Assembly (NCBI GenBank): GCA_961205875.1 | Contig: OY540816.1 | Span: 7,698,701 to 7,762,700, forward strand | Length of the DNA stretch: 64,000 nucleotides | Reading direction: 5' to 3' | Origin: Sialis fuliginosa | Taxonomy: Eukaryota; Arthropoda; Insecta; Megaloptera; Sialidae | In this document: positions 11,983 to 24,000 of the stretch, one piece after another | How the letters are laid out: each line of letters begins with the position of its first letter | Position numbering within the stretch: position 1 is the stretch's first letter | Translations under genes and position numbers: made by a program | The notes under the pieces: model-generated | Database searches by the model: none | What the model was told of the DNA's origin: nothing | Seen by the model: the letters and a program-made list of their open reading frames with translations, nothing else

Positions 11983-12403
11983 ATGATCAGAGTTTAGAAT
12001 TTTATTTCCATTAAAACCTAACTGAGTACCTTTTAGATCACAAGATCTTTTTTTAATCCTAGAGTATTAATATTACAGCAAATCAGTCATCATTTTTTTA
12101 TTCATCAATTAAAAACATATTTCACACATTTAACTGATATTCCTGAAAGTACAAAGGGCTTAATACATAAATAAATATCGTACTTATAAATATACAGCTG
12201 TTTCAAGAAATAGTAATTTTTAATACAAACTATAAAAGTACAAATTTACATCATGTTGTAGCTATAGTTTAAAATTATATGTACTCTGTTAGTATTCCGG
12301 GATTAATTTGTATTAGTGTTATGTTTATAATTTTCGAACATATTTATTGAATTAAAAACAATCAAAATTTAGCGTTATTTGTTATATCATAAATTTTATT
12401 ATA

Positions 12404-12504
12404 CAGTAAAATCCCAATTATCTATTGGAGTGGATATTTAAAATCAAAAACAGAAAAAAGTTACAGGAAGTAATCCAAAACTGCAGATAATTGGGATTTT
12501 ACAT
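12404..12504. mobile_element. Short pogo/Tigger-like MITE
   Basis: CAGTAAAATCCCAATTATCT faces AGATAATTGGGATTTTAC; the left end follows TA. About 100 bp, about 420 bp past the FH stop codon. Confidence 0.65.
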
Positions 12505-13957
12505 GAAATCATTTTAAATTATTTATAAATGAAACAATGAACAGATCTTAATAATAAAAGTAACATTTATTTTTATACATTGGTGAAATTTAGAAACGTA
12601 CTATTACATTTGTTATATAGATTATAGCGTGTTCTTGCCTTTTTTTATGAAATTAAAATTGCTTATTAAATGTGCAGTATAAAATTTACCCAGTTGTTTT
12701 ATTTTTTGTAGTTAGTGAATGTGTATTTAATTTTTTCCTGAAAAAATATGATTAAAATTAATTTTTTGTCTATAGGTACATTGAAGTTATACAGGGTGGG
12801 GAATAGTGCCTGGAAGTTCGATAACTTGTACACGATAACACATAAAAAAAACTGTGGATACATAGAAATTATTTCCAAATATACAGGGTGCTACAAAACA
12901 GTGTGGCACGCTTAAGATAATTTTTTTTAAATGGAATGCCCTGAATATTTTTGCATATTTAACACTTCTCTTAGGATGTTTATTCATATTTAAAATATTA
13001 GCGCCATCTAATGTCCGGTTCAGACATAATAATATTTTTTTTCAAAAATATTGATTTTTACATTACTCCACTTAAGAATTCACCACTTTCCTCCGTGGTC
13101 GCAGCTTTGAAGACGAAATTAAATATAGTAGGAGGTTGTAGGGTGCTCTTGTTTAAATATCGTAGAACCACTATGTACAGGATGTTTAAAATTAATTTTT
13201 AAATTTTGAGAACTTCAAAATTATTTTTTTCATTTTTTTCAAATGTAACATCCTATATATTTTTAACAATGTTATGTAGAATTACATAACGAACATTTTT
13301 TGTAGTACATCTTTATGTAAATAAAATAAAACATCTTGTACAGGTTGTTCATGTTATTCAACATTGATCTTGAAAAAAAAAAAAGATTCTAAAATCATTC
13401 CATATAAATTTCTAACTGGTGCGACCCATTTTTTTTCAATTTTAATTTTAGAATCAAAATTTTTTATTTCAAGATCAATATTTTCATTGTCAAACGTTTT
13501 TCTTACAAAATTATCCAGAAATTTTACAAAAAATAAATATAAATTTTCTTGATTGAATGACCCATATAGCTGACAACGTTGAATCAGAAGTTTAATTTAT
13601 CCATCTAGATATGGAATATGAGTATCAGGAATGCTTTCATTAATGCCTATTCTAGATTTTTAGAAAGAGTTTAAGACGCTCTAGTGCGCAAGTCTTTGAA
13701 AAATCGAAATAACACGTGTATTTTAAATGGGAAAATCACGCCCTCCTCTGGTAATGGCCATTTTTTAGATAGAGAGCTGAAACTTTTTCCACATTTTTTT
13801 TGGAATTATTTGGAGTTGATTTGGGGACCACCCTAGTGTCCATCTTACAAACCTGTCCTCTACTTGCAGATATACTGCATATTATACAAAGCACTGGGTT
13901 CAACAATGAGAGTATCATAGATAAATAAATAAATATATAAAAAATTAATGTTAGGGA
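12505..13957. other. Intergenic between FH and MADF genes
   Basis: No gene seen. Short TACAGGGTGG, TACAGGGTGCTAC and TACAGGATGTTT phrases recur at intervals (12789, 12882, 13174), a common insect repeat end. The rest is AT-rich with stop-filled frames. Confidence 0.5.
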
Positions 13958-16900
13958 TCATGAATTGTAATTAGTGGCAGAGGTGTACGATTTTAATACT
14001 TCCATTAATTTAATTTGTACATCTAATTTATCAGAGGGTTTAACTATTTTCAAACTTGGTAGTAATGATAAAAGAAACATCCTATCTGGATCGTTTTCTA
14101 TAGACTCGTGGACATTTTTATTTAAAATTTCAAACTCTTCCTCAGTTTTTTTTCGTTTCTGCGTAGATGGGGGTGGCAGATCTCTTTTTAATCTTGCCTC
14201 ATGTGTGAATACATCTTTTTCTGGTGGTTCTGTTTCGTCTTTTGTATTTCCAAAGGTACTAAAAAATGAACAATAAGTTTTTGATTGTATTAGCAAAACA
14301 TATATGATTCAAAAATTGCTAGATATACTTACGACCCTACTTGATAGATAGAGTTTAAAAAGCCTAATTGTTTTTGGTATACATATGGCTTAGTTTGTTT
14401 TATACCACTTCCACTCTGCCATTCTCGATATTTTATCGATCTTATGTAAGCATCCTTTAAAGATTTCCACCTCTTTTGTATTTCTTTTGCTGAAGACAAA
14501 TTATACAAATAAATGAAACTACAATTTTTTTTTTCTTTCTACAAATATATTATTATATATTATATGTAGGGCCGTAACTAGAGACTCGGGAGTCCCGGGC
14601 AACAAATGACCGAGCCCCCCCTTCCCAGTATATGCAGAATATAAAAACTGACTTTTTCTTAATCGTTGCAAACTTGACTTTTTCACTTATTACTAATTTT
14701 AATTTGAATGACCTTTTCTCAATAAATCAATGCTGACCCCGATTTTTACGCTGTCCGGAGTACATGTTCGTGATTAAAAAAAAGTTATTTTAAAATTTTT
14801 CATAAACTATTTTTGCTACAGTGTTCGTTATAATTTTCTAGCTAGCAATCACTTTCAAATGAGGTTTCTAACCTATCTGACAGTTCTCCTTAAGTTTCAT
14901 GAAATGTTTGACAATTTTCGCGCACGCGATTTTATGTATATTAAAAAATACGTATTTTTAATACAGCTATTATACATATTTGGTACATAGTCAGTGGCGT
15001 ACGGAGGAGTCGTCGTGTCCCCGGCGAAAACTGAAAATACCCCCCCCCCCCCCTATTGTAATTTAATACCGTTTTTTTTCGTTTTCATCACCATTTTGCT
15101 GCCTCTAAAATTTATTTTTGCGCCTTCTTTCAATTTCTGAAGACCTTTTTTTACTCTTCATGTTACTTTCTGCTATTCTGACCCATTTTTCCGCCCTCCT
15201 AGGCCTGGCGCTCCCGGCGGGAGCCGGTTTTGTCAACCCCTAGCTACGCAACTGCATTATCGGATAGATGTCTGCTAATTTTCTAGCATGGATATGATTT
15301 ATAAAAGTAATTAATAATTTATCTTATTTTTCATCTTTACGGTATATAAATGAAACATCTTTAGCGGTGTGTGAGCGGTCAGTGGCATAACCAGATTTTT
15401 TTTGAGCTAGAGTATCACTACAGAAATATATACATATATATTAGAGTGGGCAAATTTTCTAACCGACCTCGGCTACCTCCCTACGTGAAAGTACTCACAA
15501 TTCTAAGAAAAAACGCCTATGGAACTATACCTCTACATTCAACTTTAGTTCGGCGCATTTTTGATTGAATTTTTTTTTTAGTTTTCCCAAAACTGGCGCC
15601 GAGTGGCGCTCAAGAAAAAAAATGCATGTCAAATTTGGAATCCCCGTACCCAAAAACCAATGGGTTGGTGTTTTGATTAAAAAAATCAATGAAAAATTGT
15701 AAATTTTCATGTATATTAACATACATACATATATATTGAATTCAAGGGACTCAAATTAAAAATTTTCAATCAAAAATGCGTCGAACTAAAGTTGAATGTA
15801 TAAGCGGTATAATTCCATCGGTGTTTTTTCTTATGCGGTGTTCACACCAAAGAAAACAAAACAGCAACACGGTGTTTGAAAACACGTCGTATTTAAAAAT
15901 GCATAGGCTTTATTGCACTTTTGTCAAAAAGACACGATGTTGCTGTTTTGTTTTTTCGGTCTGAACACGGTATTAGAATTGAGAGTACATACTTTCACGT
16001 AGGGGTGTAGCCGAGGTCGGTAAAATTCCTTCCACACAATTTGGCCCACCCTAATATTATATATGGTGTAACCAGCTGGCCTCACAGGCAGAGACGGCTT
16101 TAGTAGTTGCGGGGCCCTTTTTGGGTAAGGCAAACTTATAAACATTGACATTTTAATCTCAAACTTTAGTTATCACGTGTATAAATATTTTTATTATTTT
16201 ATTAATATTATATTTATTTTAAAAATATTTTTTTTTTATTTTCATACAAACAATATTTAATAGATCAGTCAAAGTAGATCGATATTTATCTTGAAATAGA
16301 AAAAAATTAAAACAGAAGAATTTCACCAAAATTTGGAGAGTTAATGAATTTTAGGCATTGCAGTTGTTGTCGTGGGGCCCCCCGGGTGATTGCTCGCCGT
16401 TGCCCATAGGTTATGCCACTGAAGGGGGGCAGTGGCGTACGCAGGATTCTGTTATGGGGGGGGGGGGGGGGGTTTCAAAGAGAATTTTTTTTTTTAATAT
16501 ACAACAAACACGACATTAAATACATTACAGTTTAATTACAAACGCAATTCGAGCCTTCTTGGATTCTTGGCTAATTCATCAAGAATCTCATCTGCTGTAA
16601 TCACAATTTCTCGGTGATAATAAAAAACGAACTATAAAATAAATGTTGCAATTTGCAATGTAATATAAAATGCTAGAATTAATAGAATTTAATAGTTTTG
16701 TTGGGAATAATATTAATATTGATTTAAAAAAAGATCACAGATGTCATGGGGGGGGGGTTCTGACCCCCCCCCCCCTGCGTACGCCACTGAAGGGGGGGTA
16801 GGTCTCTTACTTCCCTCTTTCCCGTTTGTTACGCCACTGAGTGGCGCGTTTAAAGCAGACCAGTACTAAACAAAATAAAAATTACATTCTTACAAAAAAA

Positions 16901-17077
16901 GTCTTTCTCCTCTTCGTCCATTGTTTGCCATTGTTCTCCTACAACATTTTCTGCAACTGCAACCCATGCTTCATATTTCCGATTTCTATGTTTATACGCT
17001 TCGCACCTCGAATCATATAAACATGGATGTTTTTGTACGTTTAAAATTACTAATTCACTGTCAATGTACTCTTCCAT
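13958..17077 (-). CDS. MADF-BESS domain protein
   Basis: Three minus-strand exons, 17077..16894, 14489..14333 and 14258..13958, splice in phase (1 then 2) into a complete 213-residue protein. Residues about 8-100 are a MADF domain: LVILNVQKHPCLYD, a run of aromatic-spaced helices, then RWKSLKDAYIRS; this is a Myb/SANT-related DNA-binding fold of insect regulators. A basic linker (KRKK, about 148-151) could be a nuclear signal. Residues about 170-206 are a BESS motif (DPDRMFLLSLLPSLKIV), which mediates protein interactions. MADF-BESS proteins are usually transcription factors or regulators derived alongside PIF/Harbinger transposons; the target is unknown. Intron 1 is 2.4 kb and full of nested MITEs, while intron 2 is 74 bp. 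A plus-strand frame over exon 3 is antisense only. Confidence 0.9.
14568..14770. mobile_element. GGGCCGTAACTAGAG MITE, left part
   Basis: Same left end and body as the complete copy at 55597-55818 (AGAGCCGTAACTAGAGGCTC). The right end is lost. In intron 1 of the MADF-BESS gene. Confidence 0.6.
14850..14935. repeat. Fragment of the 332-bp TGTCCGG MITE family
   Basis: CACTTTCAAATGAGGTTTCT, ACAGTTCTCCTTAAGTTTCA and GCGCACGCG match interior blocks of 30074-30405, but both ends are missing. Confidence 0.6.
14992..15254. mobile_element. hAT-type MITE
   Basis: CAGTGGCGTACGGAGG at the left and CTAGCTACGCAACTG at the right with a poly-C run inside (15043-15053). The flanks no longer match, so it is older than the copy at 16430. 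Confidence 0.55.
15437..16060. repeat. Foldback element with a MITE inside its right arm
   Basis: Left arm about 15437-15575 (GGGCAAATTTTCTAACCGAC, CCTACGTGAAAGTA) is the inverse of the right arm about 15756-16058 (TACTTTCACGTAGGGGTG). The right arm is interrupted by the 139-bp MITE at 15834. Lies in intron 1 of the MADF-BESS gene. Confidence 0.75.
15834..15972. mobile_element. 139-bp MITE, GTGTTYAGACC family, TTA duplication
   Basis: Starts TGCGGTGTTCACACC and ends GGTCTGAACACGGTA. TTA flanks both sides (15831-15833, 15973-15975). The uninterrupted opposite arm of the host palindrome reads straight through with one TTA, which fixes the borders. The duplication suits the PIF/Harbinger group. 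Confidence 0.88.
16062..16848. repeat. Nested hAT-type MITE pile
   Basis: GGTGTAACCAGC (16063) and TTATGCCACTG (ends 16421) look like the ends of one G/C-rich hAT element. The complete copy 16430-16789 sits in its AAGGGGGG neighbour, and TTACGCCACTG (16828-16839) ends a further one. Confidence 0.5.
16430..16789. mobile_element. hAT-type MITE with AAGGGGGG duplication
   Basis: Inverted ends CAGTGGCGTACGCAGG and CTGCGTACGCCACTG. AAGGGGGG occurs at 16422-16429 and 16790-16797. Long G and C runs lie just inside both ends. Confidence 0.9.
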
Positions 17078-17754
17078 TTTACAAAATATATAATGTATAT
17101 CTATTTATATTTTTTCAAATATCAATTTAAAATGAAATAACTCATTAGCCAGTAAAATAGATTTCAGCCTGCCTGATGTGGCGACATATGAAGCGGCAGT
17201 AATGGCTGTGTATTTATTTATCTATGGCTGTGTGTGTAATGTAGCGAGTACGTGCTTCAATTACGGCTTGTGTCGCTCACAAAAAAAACATAGAATAAAG
17301 TTGGAACACAACATAAATAGAGTTTTAAAACATCTGGAGGTGACAGCGCGAGCCGAGAGAGATAGGAAATACGTGGCGCTATGATGTGATTGTGTTCTCT
17401 CTATTATTAATTGTGTACTGCGCATACTGCGAATCAATGTTTTTAGGATAGAGAATATAGAACTGTCAGAACCATAGACATAGAGAATGGACAGTGCATT
17501 CTGTATTAATTCAATGGTGTAACATCTGTTCAAAAAGGGAGAGAGAGATGCAGTGTAGTTTGGAATATATCTACCTCTTTTTCTAAGAATCTGATTGGTA
17601 GCTTACTATAGTTCAGGGTAGTATTTCTGTCAGATATATTTTTGTATATCTAGTGATTTTTGTGCAATAAGTTTTTTATTAGAAAAGTAAATAATATAAA
17701 CAATAAACATACTATAATGGTTCATATTGATCTGATAGAAATACAAAATTATGA

Positions 17755-18622
17755 GGTGGATTGCATTTACAAACAGCACATACAAGATTTACTTAACAAA
17801 ATTTTAAATATTTTTTTTGATATTAGAACAAGATATTAAAATTGGTTAAAAAAATTCGAAACTTATATTATTTAGAAATCAATAATTGTTTCTTTTTTTA
17901 AATAAATTTTTTATAACGTTAATTATTTTAACCTCTTTATATACATACATATAGTATAATAATATCATATATTAATCAACAGTAGATTAATATATTATGA
18001 TAATATCTATGAATATTTTTAATGTTCGGGGCCAAGAATGAAATAGTTACACCCCTGTTTAAAAAAAGGACAAGTATATTCCAAACCTGCTTCTATCTCT
18101 TTCTTTTGACACGGCTCTGCTCTCGGGTCAGATGCCTGGTCCATTCTCTATGTCTATGGTCAGAACACACTGTTAGCCAATTAAAGCTAGCCAGACAGAG
18201 AGGTAACTGGTCGCAGCTTGAACGCGTCTGTATCGTTTTAGTCATAGACATAGAGAATGGATCATCTGACTCGAAAACAGAGTCGTGTCAAAAGAAAGAG
18301 ATAGTAACAGGTTTGGAATATACTTGTCGTTTTTTTAAACAGGAGTGTATCTATTTCATTCTTGGCCCCGAACATTAAAAATATTCATAGATACAAATAT
18401 AAAGAGAGGTTAAAAACAAAAAATAATTAACGTTATAAAAAAATTTTATTTAAAAACAAACAATTATTGATTTCTAAATAATATAAGTTTCGAATTTTTT
18501 GACCCAATTTTAATATCTTGTTCTTCCTTTTTCGTAGCTTCGTAATGTAACCTAATATCACAAAAAATATTTAAAATTTTGCATATTGTGCTGTTTGTAA
18601 ATGCAATCCACCTTATCATTTT
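17755..18622. repeat. Large foldback element, arms near 400 bp
   Basis: About 17755-18165 is the inverse of about 18240-18622: GGTGGATTGCATTTACAAAC at the left outer edge against GTTTGTAAATGCAATCCACC at the right, and ATAGACATAGAGAATGG near the centre. Arms differ by scattered substitutions and small indels. The spacer is about 75 bp. No transposase seen. Confidence 0.85.
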
Positions 18623-18764
18623 GTAGCAACCACATGGGAATTGATTTAAAACTATTTTTTATTAATATATATTTAATATTTTTGGTAGCAAAAATGTTAT
18701 TTTCCCGGAATATCCGTTCATAATTTTGCAAATTTCTATGATATCAATTGTGTCCGGAAACTCT

Positions 18765-19610
18765 TCGTGAGGGAGCTACAGACTCTCAAAGATTTTGTCT
18801 CAAATTAGTTTTTATTTAATATTTTGAGAACCCATTGTGATACAGTACTTAAATTTGACACCCGGTTTAATATTATACGTGTTATCGATTTCCAGTATCA
18901 ACCAATGATTATTTAGATCAGGGATGTTTGGGGCCAGTCCGACCAGTGGGCTCATTGAGTTATATCTAGTTTTTTTTGTTCTTAATTTTTTTCCTAAAAA
19001 AAATCAGTTTTTCTCCATGTGGCCGGCCGGTGCCCCTTCTGAACTGGCACCCCGAGCAGTCGCCCAGCCTCCTTCTCTAAACCCAGCATTGCTGTTATAC
19101 GTTAACAAAATAATCATCGAATTTTAATAAATACATATAAAAATTTTAAACATCAAGTATTCTTTTTTCCAAAGCTTACTTGACTTTTTAATATTGCATT
19201 CGAGTGATTGTTGTAGTTTTACAAAAATATTTTAGTTTTCCAAGGCAATTGTGATTAATATTCAATAATGAATAAAATGCGTTATATCTTTGTTATGAGT
19301 TGTTTTATTATCGAAAATACGAAAAACTGTGATCATTTTTTAAAGAAAAATTGTTCTACGATTTCAAAATTTTCACTCGATCTTTCTTTTTACAATCGGT
19401 TTAGTATTAATACGTGTTTAATACTAAACCGATTATAAAATTTCATAATTGTTTCACAATGGGTTCTCAAAATATTAAATAAAAACTAATTTTAGACAAA
19501 ATATTTGAGTCTGTTACTCTCTCGCGAAGAATTTCCCGACACATGTTTATGAACTTTTTTTCTTGAAATATTTTTCTCGATCAACTGTTCAAATTTGTTC
19601 CATCTGATAT
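18765..19610. repeat. Composite dispersed repeat
   Basis: 18765-18915 and 19425-19610 are inverted copies of the ATGGGTTCTCAAGATATT family. The middle, about 19035-19435, is a near-copy of 37655-38065. Confidence 0.65.
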
Positions 19611-20190
19611 GACTATGTATAATTAAACAGTTCAATGTCCGTAATATAATGACATTTTTGTTAATTTATCATTATCAAAAAAATTACTTATTTTTTAAGG
19701 TCAATTAATGTTATAATTGCAATCATACTTTTGCTGCACAAAATGTTAAAAAACGGCATTTGTGTTATGAAAGGATTGTTTCTATTAAAATGTTTACTAA
19801 TAAAAATTATATCATAATTATTATATTTATGTTTGATTTTTTAAGCAAATACAACGTATATTATTTATGAATTTCTTAGTAGAAAGCAGTAATAAAATTT
19901 AAAAATTCCGGAAAATCCGGCCGGAGCCAGAACCGAAATAAAATCGTGAATTCCGGCTGGAATTCCGGTACCTAGACAAGGTTCCCATTTCAAGCCACGT
20001 TACTAAAACAATTCGAATATGATTTTTTAGCAAATTTAATTACAAAATTGCCCGCATTAATACCTGAAGATCTTTTTTTTCACTTCCACTTTTGAAAATC
20101 CAGGCCCCTAGAAATTACGGACCCTAGACACGTACATGGTCTGCCTAAGCCAAAGTCAAACCCTGGTCCAATATTAGCAGAATAATCATA

Positions 20191-20743
20191 GAGTACGTTT
20201 ACACAGCGCTTTTATTCCGGTTTAACTATAACCGGTGTAATAAAACCGTTTCAAGTGGTGGTGTTTACACATACGAGAATAAGTGACGTCAGCTGAATTA
20301 TAATTCCGATTTGAAATACGCTATAAGTTCGATGGTGTACCAACAAGAAATCTCAAAAATATTTCGCTTCTTTTATGTCCCACAAATCACGTTTCTTTTG
20401 TTTTCCATCTCTTCTTCTCAGATGTTTTAACCATATTTTAACTGACGACGCTTTTTCAAATGTTAATGCGAAGTGCATTACGATGAAATTCATATACTCC
20501 GTAGATACTTATATTTTTTGAGGTTGGCTAAATAGGTATAACTATGTCCATGCAGTTTACACGCATTTTTATTCCTGCTCTATTCCGGTTTAGTTATACT
20601 ATTCCCGTAGACCAAGAGGAATAGCATAACTAAACCCGATTAGTTATGTCGGGTGTAAAGTGCCGTTTACACGGACTTTTACACCCGGTGTTATTACATC
20701 GGTTATAGTTAAACCGGAATAAAAGCGCTGTGTAAACGTACTC
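20191..20743. mobile_element. 553-bp MITE with about 50-bp inverted ends
   Basis: Starts GAGTACGTTTACACAGCGCT and ends with the exact inverse AGCGCTGTGTAAACGTACTC; the match continues through a TTCCGGTTTAACTATAACCG block with few differences. A second inverted pair lies inside. ATA flanks both sides, a possible 3-bp duplication. Confidence 0.85.
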
Positions 20744-21090
20744 ATATAAAAGATTTGAAAAGTACAAAATCGAAATCGAAGCACAACTTCATGTTTTTTA
20801 CGAGGACCTGGATGATTGCCATGTTTCTTCCCGGCCTTTTGAATCTGGCACTGCTTGCTGCGTTACTCGAATATGCTGTTACATAGATTACATATTTCTT
20901 TCTAAGGTGTTCTCAGAATATATAAATAGGCAACTATTGCGTAGTGTTTTTCTAATGTCTAACTGTAAGTTGTGCTTATTGAAGTTTGAGGTATTCATTT
21001 GTCTTTTTCCACACAATAAAATAAAAACCTTTCTTATTTTTTCTTGACATACTAAATGTTGAAATATTTTAGTAGTTATTAATTACAATT

Positions 21091-24000
21091 CTATTCTTCA
21101 TATATATCAGTTAAATAGAATTGGATAAATATAACTAGATATGTAGTTGTTCCTAAAATTAGCTGAACAGATTGTTATTATCAGTACCAATATATTTTTT
21201 ATATAATATTTTAATAAGTAAGTTTAAAGATAACTTACTGTGCAAAGAAACGTAAAGTCCAATTCAAAAAATCCCATAGCACTAAAACTTAGTTTACTGT
21301 GTAAAAGTTGTAATGAAATCATTTCAATCTGAAACAATTTTTTTATATTAATTAGGTGTGGTTCAAGGTACATATATAAAGACAAGGTAGTCTCAACAAT
21401 TCCTTGACCAATCAGCGTTGGCGCGGGAATTTACATTACTTGGGGGATGTATTCAAATGCTATAAATGTATAACAGAATATCAGTGACACTTTATTTATT
21501 CTTGTTTTCGTATTTTTTGATATTTTAACAACACATACAATCAAGTAAGTACAAATTTGACATTGCAAAATCATAAAAAAGCTGTCACAGACAATTTGGT
21601 CTATTCGAGAAGCATCATTTTTATTATTCTTAAGTTTATACATATATAAAAATCGGGGGCCGGATGAAAATATTTAGAGGGCCGGATCCGGCCAGCAGAC
21701 CATAGTTTGGTGACCACGTGTCTATACAATTAAAAAAATTAAATTACTTTAGTATTAATAAGCATTTTTCTATTTAATTTAATTAAATTTTAGAGATTTG
21801 AAGAGTAACTCGGTAACTATTGACTCAAAAAATCCGAAAAAAATGGGAATTTGTGATACCTACTATCAATGACAAATACTAATGTCAATAATATCATTTC
21901 AAATTTTGAAGAAATATGGAGTGGCGTTATAGAGTTAATTTATTTTTATATCTAGGCATGTGGAGTGTCAAAATGTAGATTTCATTTTGTAGAATTTGAA
22001 CGTATTTTTTTTTTAACTCAAAAATGCACTTGTAAATAGTACTCCTAGTACGAGCTTCCAAGGAGAAAAAAATTTTTTTTTTTGGTCACTGAAAGTCTAT
22101 AAGAGGTATAAACCATCCAATTTATTAAAAAATTACCCACCTAATGTGTAAAACACAAAAATTATTGACTTTTTTGGCGGGGTGGGGGGAGGGTCGCCCC
22201 ACTGGTCATGACTATTGTATATCACTATAACATGTATTTTTAATTGTAGCAAATTATACATACCTCGGTCTGTAATTCTGTATTATTCATTTCAACTTTA
22301 ATTTCATTTATTTTTAAACTTATACCATTTGCCTAAAATAAAATATATTCATTTTATATATTATTTTAAATATTATTTATTTTATATATTAATTTTTAAG
22401 TGCAGCGCCGAGCGACGCGCCCGTATAGGAAAAAGGCTAGCGCTCGGGCGGTGCGGGCGCATTGCTCGACGCTGCACTTAAAAATGTATATCTTAAAAAG
22501 TATTAAGAGTAAACTAACTTAGCCAAGCGGCATTATCTTTAAAATAAATGAAGCTATAACATATATTTTTTTCAAAAAAATTAAAGCATGCGTATTTGTT
22601 AAAATTTTCATTTTTGTTTTTATTTTGTTATGAATATAGACAAAGTAAAATTTTGTCTCAAAAAGATTTTTTCTATATAATCCTGTATTTTTTCGATCAA
22701 AAAGCTCTCTTAATAATTTTGCGTAAAAAGCACAGTTTTTAAGATATTCGGCATTAAAAAATTATCTAAAAATTCAATAGGTTATAACTTTTTTATAAAT
22801 AATTATAAAAAATTAAAATTATTCTGGATCATATATTCTAACATATTGTACATTCATGAAAATCCTCGAGGTTGACCTGAAAATTTTTTACATTTAAATT
22901 AAATATGTAGGAAATTATACAAACATATTTGCATGTTGAGCAGCAAAACCATATTAACGTAATTATTTCGGAAATAATAATAGAAAACCAAATAATGTCT
23001 GTGTATGGTAAAACCCTATTATTTTTTTCAATATAATAAATACAGATATTATATAAAGTAACTGTAGCTATTGTGAAATATGTTCCCATTAGTAGTAACA
23101 ATTGTAACGAAAATAGTTTGTTGATATTCCGTGCAATATTAACCAGTTCTCCGTGGATATCTGACACTTGACGTATTGTTATTTGGATTTTGTCTCTTTT
23201 GTAGATTTTATTGTTTATCACTGAAAATGATTGTTATTATTAGAAATTGGAAAAATTGTTGTTATTTTTAATGAAATAGTTACTAGTTGAATTTTTTTCG
23301 GAAAATAGTTGATAAATAGTTTTTTTTTTACGATTTAATAATAATTAGTGTAAACGAAGCAGTAAAAAGTGTCGCAAATAGTTTTAAAATAGTTGGAAAG
23401 GTAGTTGCAAATAGTTGATTTCTAATTGTGTTCAAGCAAACCAGTTTTCTGAAAACGGTGGAGATATGTAATAAAAATTACAATGAATGCATTTTTAGGC
23501 AATAGTTGAAAAACTATATTTCCAATCTCTAGTTATTATTCGTCAGATTTTGACCAAAATGTAACCGATTTTACTCCTGATTTTGTCACTGAAAGTACTC
23601 TATGAAAAAAACATCTGCCAAGTAAATGCACAGTGCTTCCTCGTGCTAAATTCACCAAAGGTAGTTAATTATTGAATAATTTAAATAAAAACCGATAGTG
23701 TTTAGAATTTAGATAACTTGCCTGGAATTGGTTAACCATTTAATTTTTATATAATTTTACTAAAAAAATATTAGTTTGAAATTTTACTTAAAACGCACCT
23801 GATTATGTTTTCGTATATTTTTAATTCTTTTGACAATTTCAATCTAAATCTAAATTTATGCAAACGTCAAAATGACATTTAAAACGTCAATGTGACATTT
23901 AAAACGCCAAAATGACATTTGATTGTTTGGCTTGAGGACGGTCCCATTTTAAAATCATCAAAATCGTGTGTACTGGGAAGGGGTGACTTCCCAAAATATT

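Noticed and set aside
13974..14276. Plus-strand frame of 100 codons
   Set aside because: It lies antisense to the last MADF-BESS exon, whose BESS motif and splice phases are clear.
18022..18378. 118-codon plus-strand frame
   Set aside because: It spans both arms and the centre of the foldback element 17755-18622.
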